From Pontibacillus halophilus JSM 076056 = DSM 19796 (GTDB taxonomy: Bacteria > Bacillota > Bacilli > Bacillales > BH030062): a DNA stretch of 64,000 nt. A model generated the notes under the pieces. It searched no databases and was not told where the DNA came from. It was given only the letters and a program-made list of their open reading frames with translations. Each line of letters starts with the position of its first letter. Positions within the stretch are counted from its first letter, which is position 1. Below, in pieces: positions 17,735 through 25,515 of the stretch. The position numbers and the translations under genes are program-made. Where the stretch lies: positions 65,799 to 129,798 of the forward strand of contig NZ_KE384328.1 of NCBI RefSeq assembly GCF_000425205.1. Reading direction: 5' to 3'.

Positions 17735-18574
17735 TTGAAACAGATTCCAAGCATTACTTTACGTGACGGAATAGAGGTTCCAGCTGTCGGCTTTGGTACA
17801 TACGCTCTTAATGGAAATGCGGGTGTACAGGCAATCACAAGCGCAATTCATCATGGCTATCGATTACTAGATACGGCCTACAACTATGAAAATGAGGGGA
17901 CAGTTGGCGAGGCAGTGAGAAGAAGCGCTGTACCGAGGGAAGAATTGTTCATTACATCGAAATTACCTGGTCGCTACCAACAATACGACAAAGCGGTTAC
18001 AGCAATACAAGAGTCATTGTACCGTGCTGGCCTCGATTATTACGACTTGTATCTCATACATTGGCCGAATCCTCAACAAGGAAATTATGTAGAAGCTTGG
18101 AAGGCTCTCTTAGACGCGAAAAAATGGGGACTTGTCCGTTCAGTAGGAGTATGTAACTTCCTTCCAGAACATCTTGATGTACTTGAACAGGAAACAGGTG
18201 TGAAACCGAGCATCAATCAAATTGAACTTCATCCTTTCTTTAATCAAGCAGACATGCTTGGGTATCATTTTGAGAATGGTATTGTAACTCAATCCTGGAG
18301 CCCTCTCGCCAAGGCAGATGAGATTCTAGGGAATGAAACATTAAAAGGGATTGCAGCGAACTACAACAAATCAATCTCCCAAATTGTGCTACGCTGGCAT
18401 TACCAATTGGGGTCCATTGCCATCCCTAAATCTGCGTCTCCACAACGTCAATTAGAGAACATCTCAATATTCGATTTCGAATTAAGTGATGAGGAAATGG
18501 ATGCAATTACTGTATTGTCACGAGAAGATGGACGATTAAACAACCAAGACCCTTCGGTTTATGAAGAGTTTTAA
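17735..18574 (+). CDS. Aldo/keto reductase
   Basis: NADPH-dependent (beta/alpha)8 oxidoreductase of the 2,5-diketo-gluconate reductase/YvgN type, reducing small aldehydes such as methylglyoxal; the true substrate is unknown. 279 residues. The catalytic tetrad is present: Asp46 and Tyr51 (LLDTAYNYENE), Lys near 76 (ITSKLPG) and His near 109 (LIHWPNP). The cofactor-binding IPKSASPQR segment is near the C-terminus. I chose TTG 17735, about 10 bases after GAAAGGGG; the open frame continues upstream to 17351 but that extension is not conserved-looking and overlaps the minus-strand 65-residue gene. Confidence 0.9.
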   Translation: MKQIPSITLRDGIEVPAVGFGTYALNGNAGVQAITSAIHHGYRLLDTAYNYENEGTVGEAVRRSAVPREELFITSKLPGRYQQYDKAVTAIQESLYRAGLDYYDLYLIHWPNPQQGNYVEAWKALLDAKKWGLVRSVGVCNFLPEHLDVLEQETGVKPSINQIELHPFFNQADMLGYHFENGIVTQSWSPLAKADEILGNETLKGIAANYNKSISQIVLRWHYQLGSIAIPKSASPQRQLENISIFDFELSDEEMDAITVLSREDGRLNNQDPSVYEEF

Positions 18575-18696
18575 TTCTGGCTTTCGTATGAATGGTGGGT
18601 TGAATTAGTTTGATTGTAAACCATGGGCTTGGAGCAAATTACTGTGTTGTTACTTAGCAAGGTTAAACAAAGGGAGCTTTCTTTATGAGGGAATTC

Positions 18697-18728
18697 GAAC
18701 AGGGCAGATTATTTCTCGCCCTGTTCGT
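18697..18728. repeat. Inverted repeat at the 3' end of the histidine kinase gene
   Basis: Perfect 10-bp inverted repeat CGAACAGGGC / GCCCTGTTCG with a 12-base loop, covering the kinase stop codon. It lacks a U-run, so it is either a factor-dependent terminator, an RNA-stabilising hairpin, or chance. Confidence 0.5.
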
Positions 18729-20460
18729 TCTGTAAAGGTTGAGTAATTGGTAATGTAAAGGCAATTTCAGTTCCTTGCCCGAGGGTGGAAGTAACTTTAA
18801 TCTCTCCGTTATGAGCGAGGACAATCGCTTTAGCAATGCTCATTCCTAAGCCGCTTCCTTCATGTCTCGTTTCGCTATTTGTTCCTCGGTAATAACGGGT
18901 AAACAGGTGCTTCTTGGTCTCTTCGTCCAATCCCACACCTTCATCTTTAACTCGTATGGATAGAGTGTGAAGATTTGGAACAACCGCTACGGAAACAGCT
19001 GTACCTGGCGGGTTATGAACTTGTGCGTTGACAATTAGGTTATCTAATAGTCGCTCTAGCCATTTCTTTTCTCCTAGTACGAAATAATCTATGGAAGGGA
19101 GATCGAGTGAAATTGGGATTTCTTCATAACGGTATTTCTGAACTGTTGAGTGAAGAAGTTCTTTCACGGATACAGGAGTGAATTCAGTAGGGATATGTTG
19201 CTCCTTTAGCTTTGAAATTAGAGAGAAATCTTGAATCAATTCGAGCATATAATCCCCTTTCTTACGTATGGTGGCTCCAATCTCCTGTAGTTCTTCCTCG
19301 TTCCATTGGTACTGATTGCTTTCTAGCATATAGCCGTATCCGTGTATGGTTGTTAGTGGCGTGCGCAAATCATGTGAGATCCCTGCCATCCATTGCTCCC
19401 GTTGTTCGTCGAGCAACTTGCGCTCGTATTCAGAAGCAGTAAGCTGTTCTGCCATTTCGTAGAACTCTTGAATAACTTCTTTATAAAGACGGTATTGGCG
19501 CTTCAATTTATTCTTCTGATTGAATACTTTCTTCCGCTCATCTGAAGTTAACACTTCTTGATACTCTCCTCTTTGCATTCGCTCTAACCAGCCAATAAAG
19601 AGGAGGAGTGGCTTGCCATACCTCATACCGTGCCATACAGAAAATGTGACAAGTAACAGAAATAAGAAGACAGCAATAGTAGATAGAATGATTACACCAG
19701 TCTTAAACGTTGGAGGTTCCCATTTTTCGGTCTTCTTCGGAGTGTGGAGAACCCATGCTTCTTCGTCTGACATGTATCGTGTGGTAACCTCTGTTGTGAA
19801 ATTCTGTGGCTGTTGCTTCCTTATTGATAAATCAATTGGTGAATAGTGGGTCGAATCATGGTTAACTCCAAGTTCTTCTCTAACTCTTCCATCTTTATCA
19901 ACAAGATGAAGCGTATATCCTTTATCTACTAAAGTCGTGTGCAGGTGCGCGATTTGCTCGGAGTCCCATTCTTCACTACTTCCGTAAGTACTCATCCAAG
20001 CTGTTAACTCTTGTAGGTGCTCGTGCTTATAACCAAGCATGAACAGGTATGTATTCTGATATAGGTAATCATCAACTAGTGTGGTTACTGTATAACGATC
20101 TAAACTTTCGGTCGCTTCAATTTCGTTAATTTCTGAGAGAGTGTAAGACTTAGGGAGCTGCTCTGGATTGTTTACAGCAAAGAAGACCTTCCCTTCTTCG
20201 TTCACAACTTGAAGCCACATGTTTCTAGTCTTTAATTCTTCTTTCCATACAGCGGGCATTTGAATGTCGTCTTCCTCAAGCCATATTTCAGTTGAGATAG
20301 ATTCAAGAACTCCGCTAGGAAAATGCTGATTCACTCCTTCGTTTGAGTAGAGCAGAATTAAGGAGAAGAGAAGGATTAGTAGGATAACGAATAAAAAAGC
20401 GGTCAATAGGACCATCTGAATTGAGAATTGAAAGGCGATCCGTCGCTTTATGGATTTCAT
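18709..20460 (-). CDS. Sensor histidine kinase, transmembrane, HisKA type
   Basis: 583-residue membrane kinase paired with the response regulator at 20457-21179. TM1 is about 12-38, the extracellular sensor about 39-253, TM2 about 254-277, then a HAMP-like linker, coiled region and HisKA domain with phospho-acceptor His363 in GISHDLRTPL. The HATPase domain has N-box (LLDNLIVNAQVHN), G1 (DEGVGLD) and G2 (GSGLGMSIAKA). The large, acidic sensor domain shows no family I can name. Its ATG overlaps the regulator stop by four bases, so they are translationally coupled. Stimulus unknown. Confidence 0.93.
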   Translation of the reverse strand: MKSIKRRIAFQFSIQMVLLTAFLFVILLILLFSLILLYSNEGVNQHFPSGVLESISTEIWLEEDDIQMPAVWKEELKTRNMWLQVVNEEGKVFFAVNNPEQLPKSYTLSEINEIEATESLDRYTVTTLVDDYLYQNTYLFMLGYKHEHLQELTAWMSTYGSSEEWDSEQIAHLHTTLVDKGYTLHLVDKDGRVREELGVNHDSTHYSPIDLSIRKQQPQNFTTEVTTRYMSDEEAWVLHTPKKTEKWEPPTFKTGVIILSTIAVFLFLLLVTFSVWHGMRYGKPLLLFIGWLERMQRGEYQEVLTSDERKKVFNQKNKLKRQYRLYKEVIQEFYEMAEQLTASEYERKLLDEQREQWMAGISHDLRTPLTTIHGYGYMLESNQYQWNEEELQEIGATIRKKGDYMLELIQDFSLISKLKEQHIPTEFTPVSVKELLHSTVQKYRYEEIPISLDLPSIDYFVLGEKKWLERLLDNLIVNAQVHNPPGTAVSVAVVPNLHTLSIRVKDEGVGLDEETKKHLFTRYYRGTNSETRHEGSGLGMSIAKAIVLAHNGEIKVTSTLGQGTEIAFTLPITQPLQNEQGEK

Positions 20461-21179
20461 CGCGATGGTTCCTTTACAAGCTTGTAGCCAAATCCGCGAA
20501 TGGTTATAAGGAATTGAGGTCGGCTAGGGTCTGGCTCAATCTTCTCACGGAGTCTACGAATATGAACCATTATGGTATTGTCGTCTACAGGATGTTCATA
20601 CCCCCATACCGCTTCAAATAAGTCGCTCTTCGTAAAGACTTGATTCGGGTGATGACAGAGATAAAGGAGTAAGCGGAATAATAAGGCCGTAATGGTAACT
20701 GGTTCTCCCTTCACCATTACTTCCTTTGTTCTTTCGTTCACTTGAAAATGGTCAAAGTCATAGATGAATTGCGATCGATTATCTCTTATCAGTGTTGGTT
20801 CGGCTTTTATAGATAACCTTCTATGAACGGCTTTAATTCGTGCTGCAATTTCAAGAGGGTTGAAAGGCTTGGTAACATAATCATCACCGCCTACTGCAAA
20901 GCCAGTTAAGACGTCTAAGTCAGATGTCTTTGCTGTTACATAAATAATATAGGTATCGATTGCTTCATGAATTTTCGGGCCAAGCTCAAATCCATTTCCA
21001 TCAGGTAACATAACATCTAACAATATAATGTCATAAGAGGTGTAATGAATAGCTTCAAGTGCATCCGCTACTGTATAGACTGAATCAATGGACTGATAGC
21101 CCTCTTTCCTAAGCACTGTTTCAACCATCTTGATAATAGCTGGTTCATCATCAACTAGTAATACATGTATGTCTTCCAT
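20457..21179 (-). CDS. OmpR/PhoB-family response regulator
   Basis: 240-residue regulator: receiver domain (about 1-120) with DDE acidic pocket (VDDEP), phospho-acceptor Asp in LLDVMLPDG (near residue 54), Thr in VTAK and Lys in VTKPF. A winged-helix DNA-binding domain follows (about 140-235, ending RIRRLREKIEPDP and RGFGYKL). ATG 21179 follows GAGGAGG; the longer frame to 21194 starts before the ribosome site. First gene of a two-gene operon with the kinase. Phased repeats in its promoter region (21212-21262) suggest autoregulation and control of the divergent DUF418 gene. Confidence 0.94.
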   Translation of the reverse strand: MEDIHVLLVDDEPAIIKMVETVLRKEGYQSIDSVYTVADALEAIHYTSYDIILLDVMLPDGNGFELGPKIHEAIDTYIIYVTAKTSDLDVLTGFAVGGDDYVTKPFNPLEIAARIKAVHRRLSIKAEPTLIRDNRSQFIYDFDHFQVNERTKEVMVKGEPVTITALLFRLLLYLCHHPNQVFTKSDLFEAVWGYEHPVDDNTIMVHIRRLREKIEPDPSRPQFLITIRGFGYKLVKEPSR

Positions 21180-21211
21180 CTTATTCCTCCTCACTCAGCA
21201 ATGCTAACACA

Positions 21212-21262
21212 CTTACCTTACATGAATCTTACGAAATGAGGATTAAGTAAGCTAGAAGTAAG
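21212..21262. promoter_or_regulatory. Phased GTAAG/AAGTAAG direct repeats, candidate response-regulator operator
   Basis: Plus strand: AAGTAAG at 21245-21251 and 21256-21262, period exactly 11 bp. Minus strand: GTAAG at 21232-21228 and 21221-21217, again period 11, plus an abutting copy at 21216-21212. OmpR-family regulators bind tandem half-sites about one helical turn apart. The two arrays point toward the divergent genes. Repeats are observed; binding is inferred. Confidence 0.6.
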
Positions 21263-21332
21263 AAAGATGTAGAGTGAGGGTAATCTACACAAAGTATGAT
21301 TAAGGTACAACAGATTCTAAGGGGGAATACGT

Positions 21333-22529
21333 GTGTACCGAAATCAGGTAGTGGATGCACTGAGAGGGTTAAGTTTATTTGGAATATTGATTGCTAATAT
21401 GTTGATATTCCAATATGGAATGTTTGGGAAAGATGAGATTCATCGATTTAATGTGACCACGACAGATAGGTGGATACGAGAAGGATTAACGATTCTAGTG
21501 GAATCAAGTTTTATGCCAATCTTCGCTTTTTTATTTGGATATGGTGTAGTAAAGATGACAGAGAAATTATCTAATCAAGGTCTTCGCCATAAACGGTACC
21601 TTTCAAGGAGGTTCGTTTGCCTTCTATTACTAGGTGGGCTGCATGCTTATTACTTATGGGAAGGGGATATTCTGCTTACTTATGGAATGACAGGTTTCAT
21701 CTTACTATTCTTTATTAACCGCAAGAGCAAAACAATTTTAATTTGGTCTGTAGTTTTGTTGGCTTTAGGTGGCGCATCTGTTTATGGAGGCGAAGAAAGC
21801 CTGAGTTCTGATGGGGATGAACGAATTATGTCAGAGTATATGACTGAAACAGAGACGGTTAATGGAGGTGGTAGTTATCAGGAGATTAAGTTCCACCGAA
21901 ATAATGTAGATCCACTTAATTTGAGTGGTGGAGAAGCGCTCGTTATACTTCTATTGGTTCCTTTGTTCACACTCCCCATGTTCTTAATAGGGATGATAGC
22001 TGCTAAACGAAGTTGGTTTGTTCATATCGAAGAGCACAGACACAGGTGGCAACGTGGAGCTATCCTTGGTAGTATAGTCGGGATTAGTTGCAAATCATTT
22101 GTCATCATCTTTCCAGCTTTACCAATTGGAAGTACTTTCTATCTTATAGGGGGTCCTATCCTATCGCTAGGCTACATAAGTATGTTCGTACTTGTACTAA
22201 ATCGTGACCACTTGTTGGTGCGTGGGTTATCAAGTGTAGGGCGTTATTCATTAACGAATTACATCTTACAGTCAGTAGTGTGTACCACGCTCTTCTATGG
22301 ATATGGCTTTGGATGGTTTGGCAAGATAGGCGTTACAGCTGGGGTAGGAATAAGCTTCTTACTCTTTGCCTTACAGTGGGGTGGAAGTTTACTCTATAGC
22401 CAGTACTTTCGAACGGGCCCTCTTGAGTGGGTTATTCGGGTATTCACGTATTTGAAATGGTCGGGTAAACCTACAAGTCGTAACGTAACTGAAGAAATAA
22501 GTCATAAACGTCATAGGGAGGCATTGTAA
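21333..22529 (+). CDS. DUF418 multi-pass membrane protein (YeiB family)
   Basis: 398-residue integral membrane protein with about eight to ten helices. It has the family N-terminus RNQVVDALRGLSLFGILIAN, the HAYYLWEGDILLTYG region and a C-terminal DUF418 domain with GRYSLTNYILQS and PLEWVIR. Members resemble acyltransferase-3-like membrane enzymes, but the reaction is unknown. GTG start at 21333 follows GGGGGAATAC. It is divergent from the two-component system across a 150-base region holding the phased repeats, so it is the probable regulatory target. A small membrane protein follows after 2 bases. Confidence 0.88.
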   Translation: MYRNQVVDALRGLSLFGILIANMLIFQYGMFGKDEIHRFNVTTTDRWIREGLTILVESSFMPIFAFLFGYGVVKMTEKLSNQGLRHKRYLSRRFVCLLLLGGLHAYYLWEGDILLTYGMTGFILLFFINRKSKTILIWSVVLLALGGASVYGGEESLSSDGDERIMSEYMTETETVNGGGSYQEIKFHRNNVDPLNLSGGEALVILLLVPLFTLPMFLIGMIAAKRSWFVHIEEHRHRWQRGAILGSIVGISCKSFVIIFPALPIGSTFYLIGGPILSLGYISMFVLVLNRDHLLVRGLSSVGRYSLTNYILQSVVCTTLFYGYGFGWFGKIGVTAGVGISFLLFALQWGGSLLYSQYFRTGPLEWVIRVFTYLKWSGKPTSRNVTEEISHKRHREAL

Positions 22530-22531
22530 CC

Positions 22532-22783
22532 ATGCTTTCATTGCCTATCGGAATCTCTTTCACTCGTTTCATGATTATAGTCGTACTTATAGGTGCACAA
22601 GACGTGTTATCTCAATCGAAGCGAGGAGCGCTTGGTGCAATTCTTCCCTGTGGCCTCATCCTCTTCTTCCTTTACGCATGGTCTCATCATTTCTTTGGCC
22701 AAGGAAGCCTAGCTCTGAACAGTTTACTTTTCATTATGGGGGAAGTATTTCTAATTGGAATGTGGGTAAGAAGGAGAGAATAG
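22532..22783 (+). CDS. Small membrane protein in the DUF418 operon
   Basis: 83-residue protein with two or three hydrophobic segments (about 8-25, 32-50 and 58-75) ending in RRRE. I do not recognise it. Its ATG lies 2 bases after the DUF418 stop, with AGGGAGG as ribosome site inside the DUF418 coding end, so it is translationally linked and may be a partner subunit. No signal peptide cleavage site. Confidence 0.75.
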   Translation: MLSLPIGISFTRFMIIVVLIGAQDVLSQSKRGALGAILPCGLILFFLYAWSHHFFGQGSLALNSLLFIMGEVFLIGMWVRRRE

Positions 22784-22864
22784 GCGGATTTACTGGGCAA
22801 CTTATGAGGAAATTATGGATTCGTTTGGTATCATAGGGGTTACCATATACAAAGGGGTGATCTC

Positions 22865-23482
22865 ATGAAGAAGCAAACCATTCAAGATACACTGAAGCAG
22901 CACACCCCAACGATTATAGGCGATGATGCCCTTAGAACGTATTCATTGTTGCTCCCTTTAGTAGAAAGAGAGGATGGACTTCATCTGTTATTTGAAGTTC
23001 GCTCTTATCATATGCGAAGACAGCCAGGGGAAATTTGTTTCCCAGGAGGGAAGTACGACCCTGAAGACCAAGGTACGAAAGAAACTGCAATACGTGAAGC
23101 CGTAGAGGAACTAGGCATAAAGCCAGGTGACGTACGTGATGTCTACGAACTTGGATACATGGTGTCTCCGTTTGGGATGAAGGTTGAAGCGTATATTGGA
23201 CTTCTTACGTGTGAAGAAGAAGAACTGCTTCCGAATCCGGATGAAGTTGCTGAAGTATTTACAGTCCCACTTGATTATTTTCTAGACAACAATCCTGTGA
23301 AACATTATGTAAATCTAGAAGTAACGCCGGAAGCTTCATTCCCTTTCCACCTGATTGAAAATGGGGATCAATATTCATGGCCAAGAAGGAAGTATCCAGA
23401 GTTTTTCTATGAATACGATGGAAGAGTAATCTGGGGGCTGACCGCTCGGGTGTTATATGACTTTATTCGAACGATTCGATGA
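22865..23482 (+). CDS. Nudix hydrolase, CoA pyrophosphatase type
   Basis: 205-residue Nudix protein that likely splits coenzyme A or its esters into phosphopantetheine and 3',5'-ADP. The Nudix box is complete: GGKYDPEDQGTKETAIREA followed by VEELGI, with the catalytic RExxEE core. The upstream motif LLFEVRS..MRRQPGEICFPGG matches the NuCoA signature that marks this subfamily. ATG follows AAAGGGGTG. It stands alone between the DUF418 operon and the convergent rnhC gene. CoA specificity is from motif recognition and not proven. Confidence 0.88.
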   Translation: MKKQTIQDTLKQHTPTIIGDDALRTYSLLLPLVEREDGLHLLFEVRSYHMRRQPGEICFPGGKYDPEDQGTKETAIREAVEELGIKPGDVRDVYELGYMVSPFGMKVEAYIGLLTCEEEELLPNPDEVAEVFTVPLDYFLDNNPVKHYVNLEVTPEASFPFHLIENGDQYSWPRRKYPEFFYEYDGRVIWGLTARVLYDFIRTIR

Positions 23483-23487
23483 TGATA

Positions 23488-23523
23488 GAAAAAGGCAGCA
23501 ACGCTTAGGTTGCTGCCTTTTTC
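23488..23523. terminator. Bidirectional terminator between the Nudix gene and rnhC
   Basis: Perfect 15-bp stem GAAAAAGGCAGCAAC / GTTGCTGCCTTTTTC, 6-base loop, serving both converging genes. Confidence 0.93.
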
Positions 23524-23545
23524 TATGCATGTATTATGTGGGGAT

Positions 23546-24484
23546 TTAACGTACGTAGTGTAACGCTTTCTCTGTATTAGCAAAGTGCACTTTAGCGAAT
23601 TCTTCTAGTCCATCAGCACCGATTTGCTTAATTAAGGCGCCTGCAGTTTGGTCGACGCGACGAGAAGCGCCCTTTGGCAATTCGATGCCGGCTTTATCAG
23701 AGAGCTTGTTCATCTGCTTTACAAATGCTGAGCGAGCGATAATGGATGCGGCAGCAACTGCAATGGAATGAGACTCTGCTTTCATCATAAAGTAGACGTT
23801 ATCTTGCAAGGTCTGGTTCTCACTATATAAGTGTCTTTTATAGATATTAGGTTCTGCGAATTGGTCAATCACAAACCCTTCCATCTTAATAGGTGCGATT
23901 TTTTCGCTTAGCTTGTTGATGGCTGCGTGATGGAGCATCGTCTTCATCTTTCCTTGTGTCCACCCTTTACGTTGTAGGCGATTGTACTTCTCGTTATGAA
24001 GGGTAATCAAAGAGTATGGAATCTCAAGCTCGACAAGGCGCTTTGCAATCTGCTGAATTTGTGGGTCTTTCAAGTCTTTCGAATCCCTTACGCCGGCTTT
24101 CTTTAAGGTTGAAATTTGTTCTTCGGTTACATAGACACTCGCTACTGTGATGGGACCGAAATAATCTCCTGTTCCAGCTTCGTCCGAGCCACCGTGAGAG
24201 GAGGTAAGAAGTGAAGCTTTAGGGTAGTAAGGAGAAGTTGTTTGTTGTGACGAAGACTTTTTCTTAGGCGAAGCGGAGTTCCCGTTCCATCGCGCCGCTT
24301 CAAAGTCGTGGTTCGGGCCTTGAAACATCACTTTGCCAGAGCGGTAGGCCGTAATTGAGCATCCATCTACTTTAGCTGAAAAAACTGCGCCTTGTGGCGT
24401 TTTCTGCTTCAGTGACCTTCCGTACGTTTCTTTCATTTGTTGAATGGTTCCTTGTGAACACGTGATAACCGTTTGTGACATCAT
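23546..24484 (-). CDS. rnhC: Ribonuclease HIII
   Basis: Cleaves the RNA strand of RNA-DNA hybrids, removing R-loops and primers. 312 residues: N-terminal TBP-like substrate-binding domain (about 1-85), a linker of Lys/Ser, and the type 2 RNase H catalytic domain. The acidic active-site residues are in GSDEAGTGDYFGP (Asp and Glu near 97-98), then DSKDL, and the later Asp in FVIDQFA. The VAAASIIAR block is the type 2 family signature. ATG ATG start follows GAGGAGGG. It is divergent from zapA, as in B. subtilis. Confidence 0.95.
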   Translation of the reverse strand: MMSQTVITCSQGTIQQMKETYGRSLKQKTPQGAVFSAKVDGCSITAYRSGKVMFQGPNHDFEAARWNGNSASPKKKSSSQQTTSPYYPKASLLTSSHGGSDEAGTGDYFGPITVASVYVTEEQISTLKKAGVRDSKDLKDPQIQQIAKRLVELEIPYSLITLHNEKYNRLQRKGWTQGKMKTMLHHAAINKLSEKIAPIKMEGFVIDQFAEPNIYKRHLYSENQTLQDNVYFMMKAESHSIAVAAASIIARSAFVKQMNKLSDKAGIELPKGASRRVDQTAGALIKQIGADGLEEFAKVHFANTEKALHYVR

Positions 24485-24629
24485 AGCCCTCCTCTAAACA
24501 ATACGAATAGTATACCATTGTTCGCCGTCGGACTGAATAAGGGAAAAGACGATTTAAGACGCTTTCTTTATTCAACTGCTTCGTGTTAATATTAACTTTA
24601 GGATTCTAATTGGATGAGGGGGCATCTAT

Positions 24630-24902
24630 GTGTCGCAATCAAAGAAACGAACAACAGTTGATATACATAATCGATCTTATACAATTGTTGGGGAAGAAGC
24701 GCCCCATCATATCCGCATGGTTGCAAGTCTTGTTGACCAACAGATGCGTGATATCCATGCCAATAACCCCCAACTAGATACTGCGAAATTGGCCGTACTG
24801 ACGGCTGTTAATGCGATGAATGATTACGTGAAATTAAAGGAAGAATATACGAATCTACTACAACAATTAGAAAAGGAAGAGGACAAAACAGAAAATGATT
24901 GA
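24630..24902 (+). CDS. zapA: Cell division protein ZapA
   Basis: Promotes FtsZ protofilament bundling at the division ring. 90 residues, normal for Bacillus: a beta-rich N-terminal head (RTTVDIHNRSYTIVGEE), then helices and a C-terminal coiled coil ending LLQQLEKEEDKTEND. GTG start at 24630 follows GAGGGGG; the overlapping ATG at 24628 is in another frame. Its end overlaps the next gene by 8 bases. First gene of a run zapA-cvpA-polX-mutS2-yshE. Confidence 0.93.
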   Translation: MSQSKKRTTVDIHNRSYTIVGEEAPHHIRMVASLVDQQMRDIHANNPQLDTAKLAVLTAVNAMNDYVKLKEEYTNLLQQLEKEEDKTEND

Positions 24903-25458
24903 TTTATTGTTGCTTCTCATTTTAGTACTTGGGGTTTTTACTGGTTTACGCAGGGGATTTGTGCTGCAACTCTTTCATATGACAGGGTTTATTGTAGCCT
25001 TTATCGTAGCGGCGCTTTATTATAGTGATCTATCTCCTAAACTGACGTTGTGGATTCCATATCCAGAGTTATCGGAGGACAGCTCATGGGCAATATTTCT
25101 AGACTCGTTGCCACTAGAGAATGCCTATTACAATGCTGTAGCGTTTGCGATTCTCTTCTTCGGAGTGAAGATTGTCATGCAAATTATTGCTTCCATGCTT
25201 GATTTTGTAGCTGACTTTCCGATTCTTCGTTCCATTAACGGGATATTGGGAGCTGTGCTCGGTTTTGTGGAGATTTACTTTATGTTGTTGATTATTCTTT
25301 ACATAGGAGCGCTTCTTCCGCTCCCATTCGTACAGAACGCGATAGATCAGTCTGTCATTGCACAGACGATTGTAGAGCATACGCCTTATTTCTCACAGAA
25401 AATAAAGGAACTGTGGTTTGAGTACGTAGCGACGGCATTTACAGACTTCTCTTCGTGA
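24895..25458 (+). CDS. yshB: CvpA-family membrane protein YshB
   Basis: 187-residue integral membrane protein with four hydrophobic helices (about 2-18, 24-43, 75-98 and 110-140) and the CvpA family plan (colicin V production protein). Function in Bacilli is unknown; E. coli CvpA acts in envelope and bile stress tolerance. The GLRRGFVLQLFHMTGFI segment is the family hallmark. ATG overlaps the last codons of zapA (8 bases), indicating coupled translation. Downstream polX starts after 57 bases. Confidence 0.88.
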   Translation: MIDLLLLLILVLGVFTGLRRGFVLQLFHMTGFIVAFIVAALYYSDLSPKLTLWIPYPELSEDSSWAIFLDSLPLENAYYNAVAFAILFFGVKIVMQIIASMLDFVADFPILRSINGILGAVLGFVEIYFMLLIILYIGALLPLPFVQNAIDQSVIAQTIVEHTPYFSQKIKELWFEYVATAFTDFSS

Positions 25459-25515
25459 GAAGTTTTTTCTTTATGGGTTACAATGAATAATAGAAACTAA
25501 TTAAAGCGGGTGACG

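Noticed and set aside
18685-18735. 16-codon frame with an AAGGGAG site antisense to the kinase end
   Set aside because: It is formed largely by the inverted repeat itself and encodes no recognisable peptide; treated as chance.
24591-24602. GTTAATATTAAC palindrome before zapA
   Set aside because: Perfect but short and AT-only; without a matching regulator or a second copy it is likely chance or part of a promoter.
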